The notes under the pieces: model-generated
The model's database searches: none
Seen by the model: the letters and a program-made list of their open reading frames with translations, nothing else
Told to the model about the DNA's origin: nothing
Position numbers and translations under genes: made by a program
Source: Hyphomicrobium sp.
GTDB lineage: Bacteria > Pseudomonadota > Alphaproteobacteria > Rhizobiales > Hyphomicrobiaceae
Assembly (NCBI GenBank): GCA_002928515.1
Contig: PERI01000002.1
Span: 124,001-188,000 of the forward strand
Direction of reading: 5' to 3'
DNA length: 64,000 nucleotides
In this document: positions 16,991 to 26,626 of the stretch, in pieces
How positions within the stretch are numbered: position 1 is the stretch's first letter
Layout: each line of letters opens with the position of its first letter

Positions 16991-17653
16991 TCATACATGA
17001 CCTGTTCGGAAACGCAGTCGGCCGGGACCCAAATCGATCACGTCGCCGTCGTGCAAATGACAATCGGTGCAGCGTTTGCCGTTGACGGCGATACCATTGC
17101 CTTCAATGCCGGAGAGACCGGCAACGAACCAATCGCCCAAATCTTCGCGATAGATCGCAGCGTGATAGCGATGCACAGCGGCACTCAGGATACGCATGTC
17201 ATTGTCATCTTCACGGCCGATGCGAAACATGTCGCGCAAAATCGCGAACCGGGCGTGCGATCCACCGACAATTTCGACGAAGGCATGACTTGATACACCG
17301 ATGGCCTCACCGGATATTTTGTCATTGATTGCAGCATCATGACGGCCGCGGTAGCGCCGGGTTGCATCACGCGAGCGTTGAGAATGGCGTGTGATGGAGG
17401 CGGCCGTCGCGAGCAAAGGTATCGACAACGCTGCGGCGAGACCTAGCATCAACGCTGGGGCCACGTTGTATCCACGCTCGACGAGTGTTGAGACGTTGGA
17501 TGCGATAAAAACCGTAACATCGTGCGTTGTCGAAACAATCGATGCCGTGCTTGCAGCATCCCAGGCGACGAGATAAGCCGCGCTGAAAATTGCTGCCGCG
17601 CCCATTATGACAGCGGTCTTGGAAGTCCACACTGTGCGCTCAGATGTGCCCAT
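16991..17653 (-). CDS. Membrane-anchored FHA-domain protein
   Basis: About 220 residues with two hydrophobic segments near the N-terminus (TAVIMGAAAIFSAAYLVAW and APALMLGLAAALSIPLLATA). These are followed by a basic linker and a C-terminal FHA domain (FRIGREDDNDMRILSAAVHRYHAAIYRE ... GNGIAVNGKRCTDCHLHDGDVIDLG). The core phosphothreonine-binding residues (Gly-Arg, Ser, Arg-x-His) look present. The ATG at 17653 is preferred because AGGGG lies 8 bases upstream; an ATG at 17728 would add 25 residues with a weak site. It is divergent from the kinase gene, and both proteins are membrane-anchored, so this may be its phospho-dependent partner. Confidence 0.83.
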   Translation of the reverse strand: MGTSERTVWTSKTAVIMGAAAIFSAAYLVAWDAASTASIVSTTHDVTVFIASNVSTLVERGYNVAPALMLGLAAALSIPLLATAASITRHSQRSRDATRRYRGRHDAAINDKISGEAIGVSSHAFVEIVGGSHARFAILRDMFRIGREDDNDMRILSAAVHRYHAAIYREDLGDWFVAGLSGIEGNGIAVNGKRCTDCHLHDGDVIDLGPGRLRFRTGHV

Positions 17654-17852
17654 TTGCACGACCCCTGTATCCGATTTGCAATTGGGCCGCGCGATGGCGG
17701 CGCAAGCAAGGCCGGAAAACGACGCCATTAGGATTTGTTCATTTTGGGTTCATGCTCTTTCGCGCGCCACAATCTTGCGGCATGCGATCAAAGCAGACAA
17801 AAGTGAAGCGCACTCGCTGCTATCATAGAAACGGAGTGGCGCGAACGGGGTC

Positions 17853-20210
17853 ATGACACAACTGGTCGCTTTGCCGGATGGCACAGAACTTTCAGGCGAT
17901 TATACGATCCGGCGCGTGTTGGGCGCGGGCGGGTTTGGCATCACGTACCTTGCCGATGAAACTGCGCTGTCACGCTCCGTCAGCATCAAAGAATATTTCC
18001 CGGCTGATTTTGCCATTCGCGATGTCCAAGCCGCCGTGCCGCGATCAAAAGATTGCACGAGCGATTATGCTTGGGGCTTGGACCGGTTCTTGGAGGAAGC
18101 GCAGACCTTAGCGCGCTTCAATCATCCGCATATCGTCAAAGTACACCGAATCTTCCGCGCCAACGGCACGGCTTACATGGTGCTGCACTTCGAGGAAGGG
18201 CAAAGCCTGAAATCGTGGCTGAAAACTTTGGGCCGCGCGCCTCGTCAGAAAGAGATCGACGCGATTTTGGCTCCGCTGTTGGATGCGCTCGAAGCTATTC
18301 ACAACACAGATTTTCTGCATCGCGATATCGCGCCCGACAACATCATCATTCGCAAGTCGGGCGATCCGGTGCTGATTGACTTCGGTGCGGCACGGGGCGA
18401 ACTCGCAGCGCATTCGAAAACAAAAACCGTGTCTGCACTCGTGAAGCCCGGCTACAGCCCTTACGAGCAGTATGCCGAGTCGAGCCGTCAACAGGGGCCG
18501 TGGACCGACATCTATGCGCTAGCTGCCACGCTATATCACGCGATCACCGGAAAGCGTCCGCCGGACTCGCCGTCGCGCATGTTGAAGGACGAGATGGTGC
18601 CGGTGCGGGATGCGGCGCTGTCGAGTTATCGCAACGGATTTTTGGATGCGTTGCAGCGCGGTTTGACGCTTGCCATCGACGGCCGCCCGCAATCGATTGC
18701 GGCTTGGCGCGGGGCATTACTGGCGCCCGATCCTGAAAAGCCCGGACTGATGGCGCGGATGCGCGAGCGTACGGAAGTTCGGCGTGGGGCCGATAAGGCT
18801 GCGGCCGGACGCGATCCTGTCACGCACACGCATGTGCCACCGCCGCCCGATGTTCCTGGGCCCAAAGGTGGACTTCTCGATTTCGTGGATGCGTTGAAGC
18901 AACCGAAGGCTGCGGCGGTGACACCTCAGGCAAAGGGGGCGCCTGCAGCCTCGCCTGGAAAAGTTGCGCCTGCTGCGGATGCGAAAGCCAACGCCAAGAA
19001 CAAGAAAAAGTCGGCCGCTTCTGCGGCTGCCACACCGCCAGCCAAGGTTGCAGCGGATATGGCTGCCAAAGCAGGCGGAAAACAACCGTCAGGCCGACGT
19101 CGCACGCGTCCCAATCCGGATGTGGCACGCCATAGTGGCATGATGCGTGGGCTGAAAACGCGTGTCGCCATCGCTGCGGCTATGGGCATTGCGATATTTG
19201 CATTCAACGATGAAATCGCGCGCGTGTTGAGCACGCCTGCGTCCGGTATTACTACTGGCACGATCGCGACGGGGAACACAACAACACCGCGCACGCGCAT
19301 TGAAGCGCTCGCGCAAAGCAGCGCATTCAAAGCCCATGATGGTGTGATCGAGCGCATCGCATTGAGCGGCGACGGTCGATTGATCATCACGCTGGGGACC
19401 GACAACATTGTAAAAATTTGGGCGGCGGACGGTCATGCGTTGCAAGGCGTCATTCTGTTGACCGATGGTCCAGCAACATCGCTGGCGGTGCGCAACAATC
19501 GCGCGGTTATCGGCCACGTCGATGGCAGCGTCGGCGTCTATGATCTTGAAACACGCAATCGTTTGTATCGCTTCAAGCACAACGATTCGACTGTGTGGTC
19601 AGTCACATTCGCAGGCTCGGAAGATCGCATTGCGGCGGCGGGCCAAGATGGGGCGGTGGCCCTGTGGCAGACGTCGTCTGAAACCGCGCCGGAAACTTTG
19701 CTGCAAGGTCATGATAACGCCGTTCAGACATTAGCGGTCGATCCGTCGGGTCGGCAGTTGGCATCGGGAGGTGCGGATCGCAGTGTGAAGCTCTGGAATC
19801 TTGAAACCGGCAACCTGCGCCGGACATTGCGCAACAATTCCGATTTCATTTCCACGCTGAGCTATGCGCCGGACGGGCGGCTAATGGCCTCTGGATTGAT
19901 GGATGGGAAAATTCGCATCACGTCGGCGAGTTCAGGTCGCCTTCAGCGGATCATTTCCGCGCATAATTCGCGTGTGACGGCTATCGCGTTTTCTGCAGAG
20001 AACGACTTGATCGCATCGGCGGCTGAGGACGGTAGCGTGCGGTTGCGTGCGCTGAAACGGTCGCGTCAGTTCTGGTCGCTGACAGGTCTCAACAGCGGGG
20101 CGAAAACGCTTACCTTCACCAACGATGGCACCACACTGCTCACGGGCGGCCAAGACGGCTTCGTGCGGGTTTGGTCACTGCCCGACTCTCAGGTTGCTCA
20201 GCGTAATTAA
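17853..20210 (+). CDS. Transmembrane Ser/Thr protein kinase with WD40 repeat sensor
   Basis: 785 residues in three parts. The kinase domain spans about 17-290: glycine loop GAGGFGITYLADE at 24-36, lysine in SIKEYFP at 46, HRDIAPDN at 156-163 and DFGAARG at 177. An Ala/Pro/Lys-rich linker follows, then one membrane helix near 436-451 (RVAIAAAMGIAIFAF). The C-terminal 300 residues hold WD40 repeats (SGGADRSVKLWNLETGN, SAAEDGSVRLRAL, TGGQDGFVRVWSL), which would face the periplasm. All catalytic residues are kept. A sensor that detects a ligand outside and phosphorylates FHA partners inside is the natural reading. Divergent from FHA/FHA/PP2C. No type VI secretion genes accompany it. Confidence 0.93.
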   Translation: MTQLVALPDGTELSGDYTIRRVLGAGGFGITYLADETALSRSVSIKEYFPADFAIRDVQAAVPRSKDCTSDYAWGLDRFLEEAQTLARFNHPHIVKVHRIFRANGTAYMVLHFEEGQSLKSWLKTLGRAPRQKEIDAILAPLLDALEAIHNTDFLHRDIAPDNIIIRKSGDPVLIDFGAARGELAAHSKTKTVSALVKPGYSPYEQYAESSRQQGPWTDIYALAATLYHAITGKRPPDSPSRMLKDEMVPVRDAALSSYRNGFLDALQRGLTLAIDGRPQSIAAWRGALLAPDPEKPGLMARMRERTEVRRGADKAAAGRDPVTHTHVPPPPDVPGPKGGLLDFVDALKQPKAAAVTPQAKGAPAASPGKVAPAADAKANAKNKKKSAASAAATPPAKVAADMAAKAGGKQPSGRRRTRPNPDVARHSGMMRGLKTRVAIAAAMGIAIFAFNDEIARVLSTPASGITTGTIATGNTTTPRTRIEALAQSSAFKAHDGVIERIALSGDGRLIITLGTDNIVKIWAADGHALQGVILLTDGPATSLAVRNNRAVIGHVDGSVGVYDLETRNRLYRFKHNDSTVWSVTFAGSEDRIAAAGQDGAVALWQTSSETAPETLLQGHDNAVQTLAVDPSGRQLASGGADRSVKLWNLETGNLRRTLRNNSDFISTLSYAPDGRLMASGLMDGKIRITSASSGRLQRIISAHNSRVTAIAFSAENDLIASAAEDGSVRLRALKRSRQFWSLTGLNSGAKTLTFTNDGTTLLTGGQDGFVRVWSLPDSQVAQRN

Positions 20211-20325
20211 CCGCAATCTGTTGCGCGCTAACGAATTTCCTGCGCTCACGACGCGTCTCGACGCCGATGTCGGATCAGTCCATACCTCATAGTACGTGAC
20301 GTTTACGGATTGAGGAGACTTTGTC

Positions 20326-21720
20326 ATGGACGTCGATGCCGTCTTATTGGCCCGCATCCAATTCGCGTTCACGGTGACGTTCCACATCATCTTTCCAAGC
20401 TTCACAATCGGCTTGGCTGCGTTTATCGCCACGCTCCTTGTGCGCTGGCGCATGACGGGCGAGGAGCGCTTTCAGCGCTTGGCGCGCTTCTGGACCAAAA
20501 TTTTTGCCATCTCGTTTGCCATGGGTGTGGTGTCCGGTATCGTGCTCTCATATCAATTCGGCACGAACTGGAGCCGCTTTTCTGAAGTGGCCGGCAACGT
20601 TGTCGGGCCGCTGATAGGTTACGAAACGCTGACAGCGTTTTTCCTGGAAGCGACATTCCTGGGCATCATGTTGTTCGGGTGGGATCGCGTGTCGCCGAAC
20701 TTGCATGTGACTTCGGCGGTACTGGTTGCGGTTGGCACATCGATGTCGGCGTTCTGGATTCTCGCTGCCAACAGTTGGATGCAAACGCCGGCCGGTCACG
20801 AGATGATCAATGGCATCGCGCATCCGGTCGATTGGGTGCAGATTATTTTCAATCCAAGTTTTCCCTATCGTTTCGCGCACATGTTTACGGCGGCCTATCT
20901 GACGACATCGCTCGTCGTGCTGTCGGTTGGCGCGCGCTATCTCGTGGCGAATAAATTTCACGAAGATGCCAAGACGATGATCCGTATGGGGCTCGGCATG
21001 GTGGCGGTGCTCGCACCATTGCAGTTGTTAATTGGAGACGCGCACGGGCTGAATACCGCCGAGCATCAGCCTGCCAAAATTGCTGCGATGGAAGGGCATT
21101 GGGATGGCTCGAAACCGGCAAGCCTTGTGCTGTTTGGATGGCCGGATGCTGCGGCGGAAACCAATCACTATGAGATTTCAATTCCCAATCTGGCCAGCTA
21201 CATCATCACCCATGATTTCAATGGCACGTTCAAAGGATTGAAAGATTTCAAACCTGAGGACCGGCCTCCGGTATGGGCGGTTTTTGTATCCTTCCGCGTG
21301 ATGGTCGGCATTGGGCTATTGATGATCGTCACCGGGTTTGTTGGTGCATATCTGTGGTGGCGACGGACGCTGTTTGATACCGGATGGTATTTGAAGGCCG
21401 TCTCTTACATGTGGCCGCTCGGCTTCATTGCGATTGTCGCGGGATGGTGGGTGACGGAGATCGGGCGTCAACCGTATCTCGTGTATGGAATTCTCAGAAC
21501 TAAAGACGCCGTCTCACCGGTTGCGTTCGGAGCCGTGCTAACCAGCTTGACGCTGTTCGTGCTGGTCTATTCGAGCGTGTTTTCGATGGGTGTTATGTAT
21601 ATCAATCGTCTGATCGAAAAAGGTCCGGAAGGCAAAGCCGCCGAGACACCCGACGTCTTGCCGTCGCGGCCGTTATCGGCGGCGCAAGATTCAGAACCGC
21701 AACCCGGCGCGGCGGAGTAG
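20326..21720 (+). CDS. cioA: Cytochrome bd-type ubiquinol oxidase subunit I (CioA-like)
   Basis: Quinol-oxidising, haem-bearing subunit of a bd-type terminal oxidase in the inner membrane. 464 residues with about nine helices. The N-terminal RIQFAFTVTFHIIFPSFTIGLAA carries a haem-ligand histidine, GYETLTAFFLEATFLGIMLFG the conserved glutamates, and FRVMVGIGLLMI and WVTEIGRQPYLVYGILRT follow; Tyr stands where the usual GRQPW has Trp. The loop between helices 6 and 7 is short, as in cyanide-insensitive CioA rather than E. coli CydA. GAGGAG precedes the ATG. It lies 5 bases from subunit II. Confidence 0.95.
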   Translation: MDVDAVLLARIQFAFTVTFHIIFPSFTIGLAAFIATLLVRWRMTGEERFQRLARFWTKIFAISFAMGVVSGIVLSYQFGTNWSRFSEVAGNVVGPLIGYETLTAFFLEATFLGIMLFGWDRVSPNLHVTSAVLVAVGTSMSAFWILAANSWMQTPAGHEMINGIAHPVDWVQIIFNPSFPYRFAHMFTAAYLTTSLVVLSVGARYLVANKFHEDAKTMIRMGLGMVAVLAPLQLLIGDAHGLNTAEHQPAKIAAMEGHWDGSKPASLVLFGWPDAAAETNHYEISIPNLASYIITHDFNGTFKGLKDFKPEDRPPVWAVFVSFRVMVGIGLLMIVTGFVGAYLWWRRTLFDTGWYLKAVSYMWPLGFIAIVAGWWVTEIGRQPYLVYGILRTKDAVSPVAFGAVLTSLTLFVLVYSSVFSMGVMYINRLIEKGPEGKAAETPDVLPSRPLSAAQDSEPQPGAAE

Positions 21721-21724
21721 CACC

Positions 21725-22738
21725 ATGGAAGGCATCGCTTATTGGCTGCCACTCGTCTGGGCTGCAATTTTGGCAACAGCCGTGACACTGTACGTCATTC
21801 TTGATGGCTTCGGGCTTGGGCTAGGCATCTTGTTTCCGTTTGCGCCGGAAGAAGAGCGCCGCGATGTGATGATGAATACGATCGCGCCTTTCTGGGATGG
21901 CAATCAGACGTGGTTGGTTCTCGGCGGCGGCGGATTGCTGGTCGCGTTTCCCAAAGCCTACGGCATTATCATGTCGGGCTTATACCTGCCGATTATCATT
22001 ATGTTGCTGGCGCTCGTGTTTCGCGGCGTCGCGTTTGAGTACCGATGGGTATCAAAACCAAAACATTATTTATGGGATCTGGCGTTCTCTTATGGCGCTA
22101 TCGTTGCGACCTTCATGCAGGGCATTCTGCTCGGTGGATTGCTGCAAGGCATCACCGTCGTGGATGGTCAGTTTGCAGGTGGAACATTCGATTGGTTGAC
22201 GCCGTTCTCGATCTTTTGCGGCATCGGCTTGCTCGGTGGTTACGCTCTGCTCGGGACGACGTGGTTGATCTTGAAAACGGATGGGCCGCTGGAAACGTGG
22301 GCGCGCGAGAAAGGCAAGCAAGCCCTTGTCATCGTGCTCGCCGTTTTCGCCGTGGTGAGTTTGTGGACGCCCTTCGCCTTGCCGCAGATTTTTGATCGCT
22401 GGTTCTCTTGGCCGAACATGCTCTATCTCGCTCCTGTGCCGGTTCTGACTGCGCTGGCAGCACTGTCGTGTTGGCGCGGGCTTTCGAGCGATGCACAATC
22501 GCAGCCATTCATATCGACGATTGCGTTGTTCTTGCTGGGCCTCATTGGGCTTGTCATTTCCAACGTGCCGTATCTGGTGCCTCATTCACTGACCGTGTGG
22601 GAGGTGGCAGCGCCGCCCAGCTCGCAGATGTTTATGCTGGTTGGCACGCTCATTATGCTGCCGGTGATCCTTGGCTACACCGCGTTCGTGTATTGGACGT
22701 TCCGGGGCAAGGTGCGTGCGGGGGAAGGGTACCACTAA
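21725..22738 (+). CDS. cioB: Cytochrome bd-type ubiquinol oxidase subunit II (CioB-like)
   Basis: 337-residue membrane partner of the preceding subunit. Opening motif LPLVWAAILATAVTLYVILDGFGLGLGILFPF and the NTIAPFWDGNQTWLVLGGGGLLVAFPKAYGII block are diagnostic for CydB/CioB. The C-terminal helix QMFMLVGTLIMLPVILGYTAFVYWTF is followed by a short tail. The gene starts 5 bases after cioA, so the pair is co-transcribed. No cydX-type small subunit or cydDC maturation genes are seen next to it. The enzyme should allow respiration at low oxygen or when the copper/haem oxidases are inhibited. Confidence 0.95.
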   Translation: MEGIAYWLPLVWAAILATAVTLYVILDGFGLGLGILFPFAPEEERRDVMMNTIAPFWDGNQTWLVLGGGGLLVAFPKAYGIIMSGLYLPIIIMLLALVFRGVAFEYRWVSKPKHYLWDLAFSYGAIVATFMQGILLGGLLQGITVVDGQFAGGTFDWLTPFSIFCGIGLLGGYALLGTTWLILKTDGPLETWAREKGKQALVIVLAVFAVVSLWTPFALPQIFDRWFSWPNMLYLAPVPVLTALAALSCWRGLSSDAQSQPFISTIALFLLGLIGLVISNVPYLVPHSLTVWEVAAPPSSQMFMLVGTLIMLPVILGYTAFVYWTFRGKVRAGEGYH

Positions 22739-22858
22739 GCCGTTGTTTCATGTGATGACTTCGGATAACGGCCCTTGACGACAAATGACGGCCATCATTT
22801 CTGCTCAAGCTTATTTTGCTGAAGCGAATCGCTCAGGGCCTGCGGGGAGTGGTTTTAG

Positions 22859-24064
22859 ATGTTCGGATGGCGCAAACGAAGCGAAGGCTTCGAATGGCGC
22901 GAATATGTTCGCACCACAGTCTTGGTTCGACGCGCCGACCGCCAACGTCGTATCGACGATGCGCGCCATGCAGCGCTCGCCAAAGTTCATGATGTGCGCG
23001 AGCGCGGTATTGAAGCTGGTAAGGCTGGCGTCGATGCCGCCGCAGAGATCGCGCAACGTGCCGCGCTTACGGTTTGGCAACGCGCCTGGGCCGGGATCGT
23101 CGCCGCTTCAAGATTCGTTTTTCTAGGATTGAAAACGGCCTGGGTGGGTGTGCGCACCTTCGTTGTTGGGCTTTTTGCGAACCGTGAACGTCCATCTTTT
23201 CAAATGCCGTCGTTCGAAAAGCCGTCGTTCAAATTTCCGATTTTCGATTTCAGACCTGCTATTCAGTCTCTCAAACAGCGCGGTTCTGGCGTTCGTTTTA
23301 TGCCGGATATCGGTCCGCGCGGATGGCAATATGCAGGGTATGCGGCGCGCGGTGGTGCGGTGCTGGCTTTGATTTTGGTCGGCGGTCAGATGCTCGGTAG
23401 TGGGGCTGGTGTGGATAGCGCCAACACCATCAATGTGACCGGCTCCATTCTGGCTCCGCCTGAGGATCTCACGGGTCGCGCAACTGTATTGGCTGGCGAT
23501 CGTTTGCGCGTCGATGGCACGACCATCAAGCTCTCTGGCGTGATTGCACCGGATGCGAACCAGCCGTGTTTAAAAGCGAACGGGCGACGCTGGGCGTGCA
23601 GCGCATCGGCACAGCGCGCGCTCGACCGATTGGTACGTGGCAAATTGGTTTCCTGCAATCCGACGGCCAGCAACGACGCTGGCGTCACACTGGCTACGTG
23701 CACCATCGGTGAGGATGATATTGCCAGCACGTTGGCGCGCGGTGGTCATGTGTTCGCATCAACCGGCATGTTCTCGACTTACCGTGGCGATGAAGACGTT
23801 GCGCGCGCTGCCAAGATCGGTTTGTGGCAGGGTGAGACCGTTCATCCCGATGATTGGCGCGCGCGGGTCTGGGAAGAAGCCAAGCGAACGGCACCCGATG
23901 GTTGCCCGATCAAGGGTTTTGTCAAATCGTCAACTCTCACGTACGCGATGCCGTGGTCGCGCGACTACTCACGCGCAAAGGTCCGTTCAGGCAAAGCTGA
24001 TCGCTGGTTCTGTAGTGAGGATGAGGCACGCGCTGCGGGATTTAAAATTTCCAGCAGTTCTTGA
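22859..24064 (+). CDS. Membrane-anchored thermonuclease (SNase-like) protein
   Basis: 401 residues. A basic N-terminal half without clear domain and a hydrophobic stretch (AARGGAVLALILVGGQMLG, near 165-183) precede an SNase-like domain (LAGDRLRVDGTTIKLSGVIAPDANQPC ... AAKIGLWQGE). The C-terminal segment CPIKGFVKSSTLTYAMPW ... ADRWFCSEDEARAAGF is a tail seen on several alphaproteobacterial nucleases. The usual catalytic arginine positions of SNase are not obvious in this copy (compare the Arg-rich region of the gene at 43.2 kb), so activity is uncertain. GGGGAG precedes the ATG by about 10 bases. It follows cioB by 120 bases and may be its own unit. Confidence 0.8.
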   Translation: MFGWRKRSEGFEWREYVRTTVLVRRADRQRRIDDARHAALAKVHDVRERGIEAGKAGVDAAAEIAQRAALTVWQRAWAGIVAASRFVFLGLKTAWVGVRTFVVGLFANRERPSFQMPSFEKPSFKFPIFDFRPAIQSLKQRGSGVRFMPDIGPRGWQYAGYAARGGAVLALILVGGQMLGSGAGVDSANTINVTGSILAPPEDLTGRATVLAGDRLRVDGTTIKLSGVIAPDANQPCLKANGRRWACSASAQRALDRLVRGKLVSCNPTASNDAGVTLATCTIGEDDIASTLARGGHVFASTGMFSTYRGDEDVARAAKIGLWQGETVHPDDWRARVWEEAKRTAPDGCPIKGFVKSSTLTYAMPWSRDYSRAKVRSGKADRWFCSEDEARAAGFKISSSS

Positions 24065-24076
24065 TCGCTGCGCGCG

Positions 24077-24916
24077 CTACTGCCACTGAACGACAAATGG
24101 CGAGAGACGCACGACGACTTTATCGTTGGCCGACGTGATGAAGCCAGTATCGGCCGCAACGCCGCCCATTTTGACTTCGTCGCTTGCACGGACGCGGAAC
24201 GAGGTGTTTTCCACGCGTAGAGACCCGTCGATCCACATGCGCAAAATCCCGTTGGCGCGCCCAGGCGTGTTCATGACGACTTCCTGGTCCACTTTAACCC
24301 AATGGCCGCGCGGCCATTCCGCTTGACCCTTGGATGCGAACCAAGATCCGCCAGTGTACGGCGAGCGCACGTCAATACCGATTTCGCCGTGCTGTCCCCA
24401 GCCGACATGCGCCGTGAATGTGCCATCCGATGTTTCACCGTCCACAGATGTCACGGTGCCTGTGCCCGTCAGGCCCGGCAAATGACCGGATTCACCGAAC
24501 TTGAAATTTTCCGGCAAGTACACGCTGTAGCTGAGGCAAGCAGACGAAGCTGTGCCAATGTCATAAACGGGCCAAACAAAGCCGAGGCCGTTTTGAATGC
24601 GTGAGCCTTCGCTGGAAATTTTAGCCAGCGACACGTCTAAACTTTTGCCCGACGGGCTATCGGAGGCGAGAACGACTTTTGCGTTTTCGAGCACGCCCCA
24701 TTCGCGCAGGCCAGCGCGTGCTTGAAGTTCGATTGTTGAAAGCGGCGCGCCATCTTGTGCGTCGAGGGCAAACTGCATACCAGCCGGATAGCGTCTGGAA
24801 CATTGCGCGGTGTGTTCCGTGACGAGAGCGGATCGCACCATATATCCAGCCACAAGCGCCAGAACAGAGACGCCTGCTAGATTGAAAACAACGGTGCCAC
24901 TCGACATTCTACGCAT
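24077..24916 (-). CDS. Exported or membrane-anchored polysaccharide-lyase-like (PL14 fold) protein
   Basis: 279 residues with one N-terminal hydrophobic segment (VVFNLAGVSVLALVAGYMV) acting as signal or anchor. The core WPVYDIGTASSACLSYSVYLPENFKFGESGHLPGLTGTGT, with GILRMWIDGSLRVENTSFRVR near the end, resembles the polysaccharide lyase family 14 / concanavalin-like fold known from alginate lyases. Whether the catalytic residues are kept cannot be judged here. It converges with the SNase gene, with a 12-base gap. The substrate, if any, is unknown; a carbohydrate-binding role is the alternative. Confidence 0.6.
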   Translation of the reverse strand: MRRMSSGTVVFNLAGVSVLALVAGYMVRSALVTEHTAQCSRRYPAGMQFALDAQDGAPLSTIELQARAGLREWGVLENAKVVLASDSPSGKSLDVSLAKISSEGSRIQNGLGFVWPVYDIGTASSACLSYSVYLPENFKFGESGHLPGLTGTGTVTSVDGETSDGTFTAHVGWGQHGEIGIDVRSPYTGGSWFASKGQAEWPRGHWVKVDQEVVMNTPGRANGILRMWIDGSLRVENTSFRVRASDEVKMGGVAADTGFITSANDKVVVRLSPFVVQWQ

Positions 24917-25204
24917 GTTGCAGTCTCAAAGCTCGATCCCGTCACGTCAGCGCTCGCAGTGATCTCAGGCTCAGGAATTTCCCGCAGCGCATCCTCCACA
25001 ACGTTCGCAAGAACGACCCGACCTCAGCACGATGAGCAACTAACGCTGAGGCCCGACCCTGTCGAACCTGAGACCAACCTACAGCGGGCGCGTTAAGGAT
25101 CGTTTAGAAGTGGCAAATCGAATGGAATTTCTGCGTTAACTCTGTCGTTCAGGCGTGAGCTGCGACATCAATCGAAACGAATTCATTCAAAGTATTGATA
25201 TAAT

Positions 25205-26626
25205 TCAGAAAATTTTTCCCGGATTTAGGATGTTCGAGGGGTCGATAGCGCGCTTAATTTGGCGCATGACGTTAACGCCTGGGCCTAGCTCATCGGTAAG
25301 ATAGCGCATTTTTCCTTGACCAATACCGTGCTCGCCCGTTGCGGTGCCGTCGTGGGCAAGTGCGCGGGCCACGAGGCGATCGAGGAACTGCTCGACTTTT
25401 GAGAGCTCGGCCGGGTTGCTTCTATCGAACACAACAATCGCGTGAAAATTTCCGTCTCCGATGTGGCCGACGATGGGCGCTGTCAGGCCGTGCGCTTCGA
25501 TGTCTTGAGCGGTCTGCGCTACGGCCTCAGCCAGATGAGACAGTGGCACAGCAACATCGGTTACGAGAACGTCTTTGCCAGGCCAGGATGTTTTAACGGC
25601 CCAAAAGGCATCGTGGCGTGCTTTCCAAATATGACGACGGCCGGCTTCGTCTGCGGCTGCGCGCAAATCGCGCCCTCCTTCATCCATGGCCATCGATTTG
25701 AAACTATCAAAATCGCTGAGGCAGGATGCTGACGAGCCGTGAAACTCAAGAAACAAAGTCGGGACTTCTTCAAGGCCCAAGCGTGCGCGCGCGTTCACAC
25801 AGCGTACTTGAGCCGCATCGAGAAGTTCAACGCGCGCGAGATTGAGACCCGATTGTATTCCAGCAATGGCGGCACGACAGGCTGCACCTACGTCATCGAA
25901 AGCTGCGATAGCTCCAAGAACTGTTTCGGGCACCCCATAGAGTTTCAAAGTCAGATCGGTGATGATGCCGAGTGTGCCTTCCGAGCCGACGAGGAGGCGC
26001 GTGAGATCGTATCCAGCGGCTGACTTTCTTGCCCGTCTGGCACTGCGCACAATGTCTCCCGTAGGCATCACGGCGGTGACGGATATAACGTTGTCGCGCA
26101 TCGAGCCGTAGCGCACGGTTGTGGTGCCGGACGCCCGCGTCGCCGCCATGCCACCCAGTGTTGCGTATTCCGCTCCGGGATCGACCGGGAAGAACAAGCC
26201 GGTCGATTTCAATTCCGCATTCAGTTGCTGCAACGTCACGCCAGCTTCTACCGTGCAGTCCATATCGTCGGGACGGACCGCGAGGATTTTGTTCATGTGT
26301 GTCAGATCAACGCTGATGCCACCCAAGGGCGCATTGACGTGGCCTTCAAGCGAGGTGCCAGCGCCATAGGCGATGAGCGGCACTTGAAATTGCTGGGCAA
26401 TGCCGACAAGCGCTGCAACTTCCAGGGTCGTTTCTGGCCATACGACGACATCGGGCCATTGCGGTGCGACCGATGTCAAAGAATTGGCGTGGTGGCTGCG
26501 AACGGCTGTGCCGGTGTTGACCCGGCCCGTCATGATCTGCTCCAGGGCGGCAAGACAATCCGGTGGGCAACGTTTCATTTCGGTGGGTAACTGATCAGAC
26601 GAAGGATCGGGCGTGCCATCTGCCAT
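25205..26626 (-). CDS. FAD-linked D-lactate dehydrogenase / glycolate oxidase-type enzyme
   Basis: About 473 residues. An N-terminal FAD-binding PCMH domain (YGAGTSLEGHVNAPLGGISVDLTHMN, DPGAEYATLGGMAATRASGTTTVRYG, LLVGSEGTLGIITDLTLKLY) is followed by the vanillyl-oxidase C-terminal domain with IVGHIGDGNFHAIV and DGTATGEHGIGQGKMRYL. This is the D-lactate dehydrogenase (cytochrome) / GlcD group, which passes electrons to quinone or cytochrome c. The ATG at 26626 has AGGAG about 9 bases upstream; a longer frame from 26734 adds 36 residues without family match. D-lactate, glycolate and D-2-hydroxyglutarate are all possible substrates, and context does not decide. Confidence 0.88.
   Translation of the reverse strand: MADGTPDPSSDQLPTEMKRCPPDCLAALEQIMTGRVNTGTAVRSHHANSLTSVAPQWPDVVVWPETTLEVAALVGIAQQFQVPLIAYGAGTSLEGHVNAPLGGISVDLTHMNKILAVRPDDMDCTVEAGVTLQQLNAELKSTGLFFPVDPGAEYATLGGMAATRASGTTTVRYGSMRDNVISVTAVMPTGDIVRSARRARKSAAGYDLTRLLVGSEGTLGIITDLTLKLYGVPETVLGAIAAFDDVGAACRAAIAGIQSGLNLARVELLDAAQVRCVNARARLGLEEVPTLFLEFHGSSASCLSDFDSFKSMAMDEGGRDLRAAADEAGRRHIWKARHDAFWAVKTSWPGKDVLVTDVAVPLSHLAEAVAQTAQDIEAHGLTAPIVGHIGDGNFHAIVVFDRSNPAELSKVEQFLDRLVARALAHDGTATGEHGIGQGKMRYLTDELGPGVNVMRQIKRAIDPSNILNPGKIF

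Noticed and set aside
15313-20210. Type VI secretion regulatory set
   Set aside because: Kinase, phosphatase and FHA proteins are present, but no tss structural gene lies in the window.
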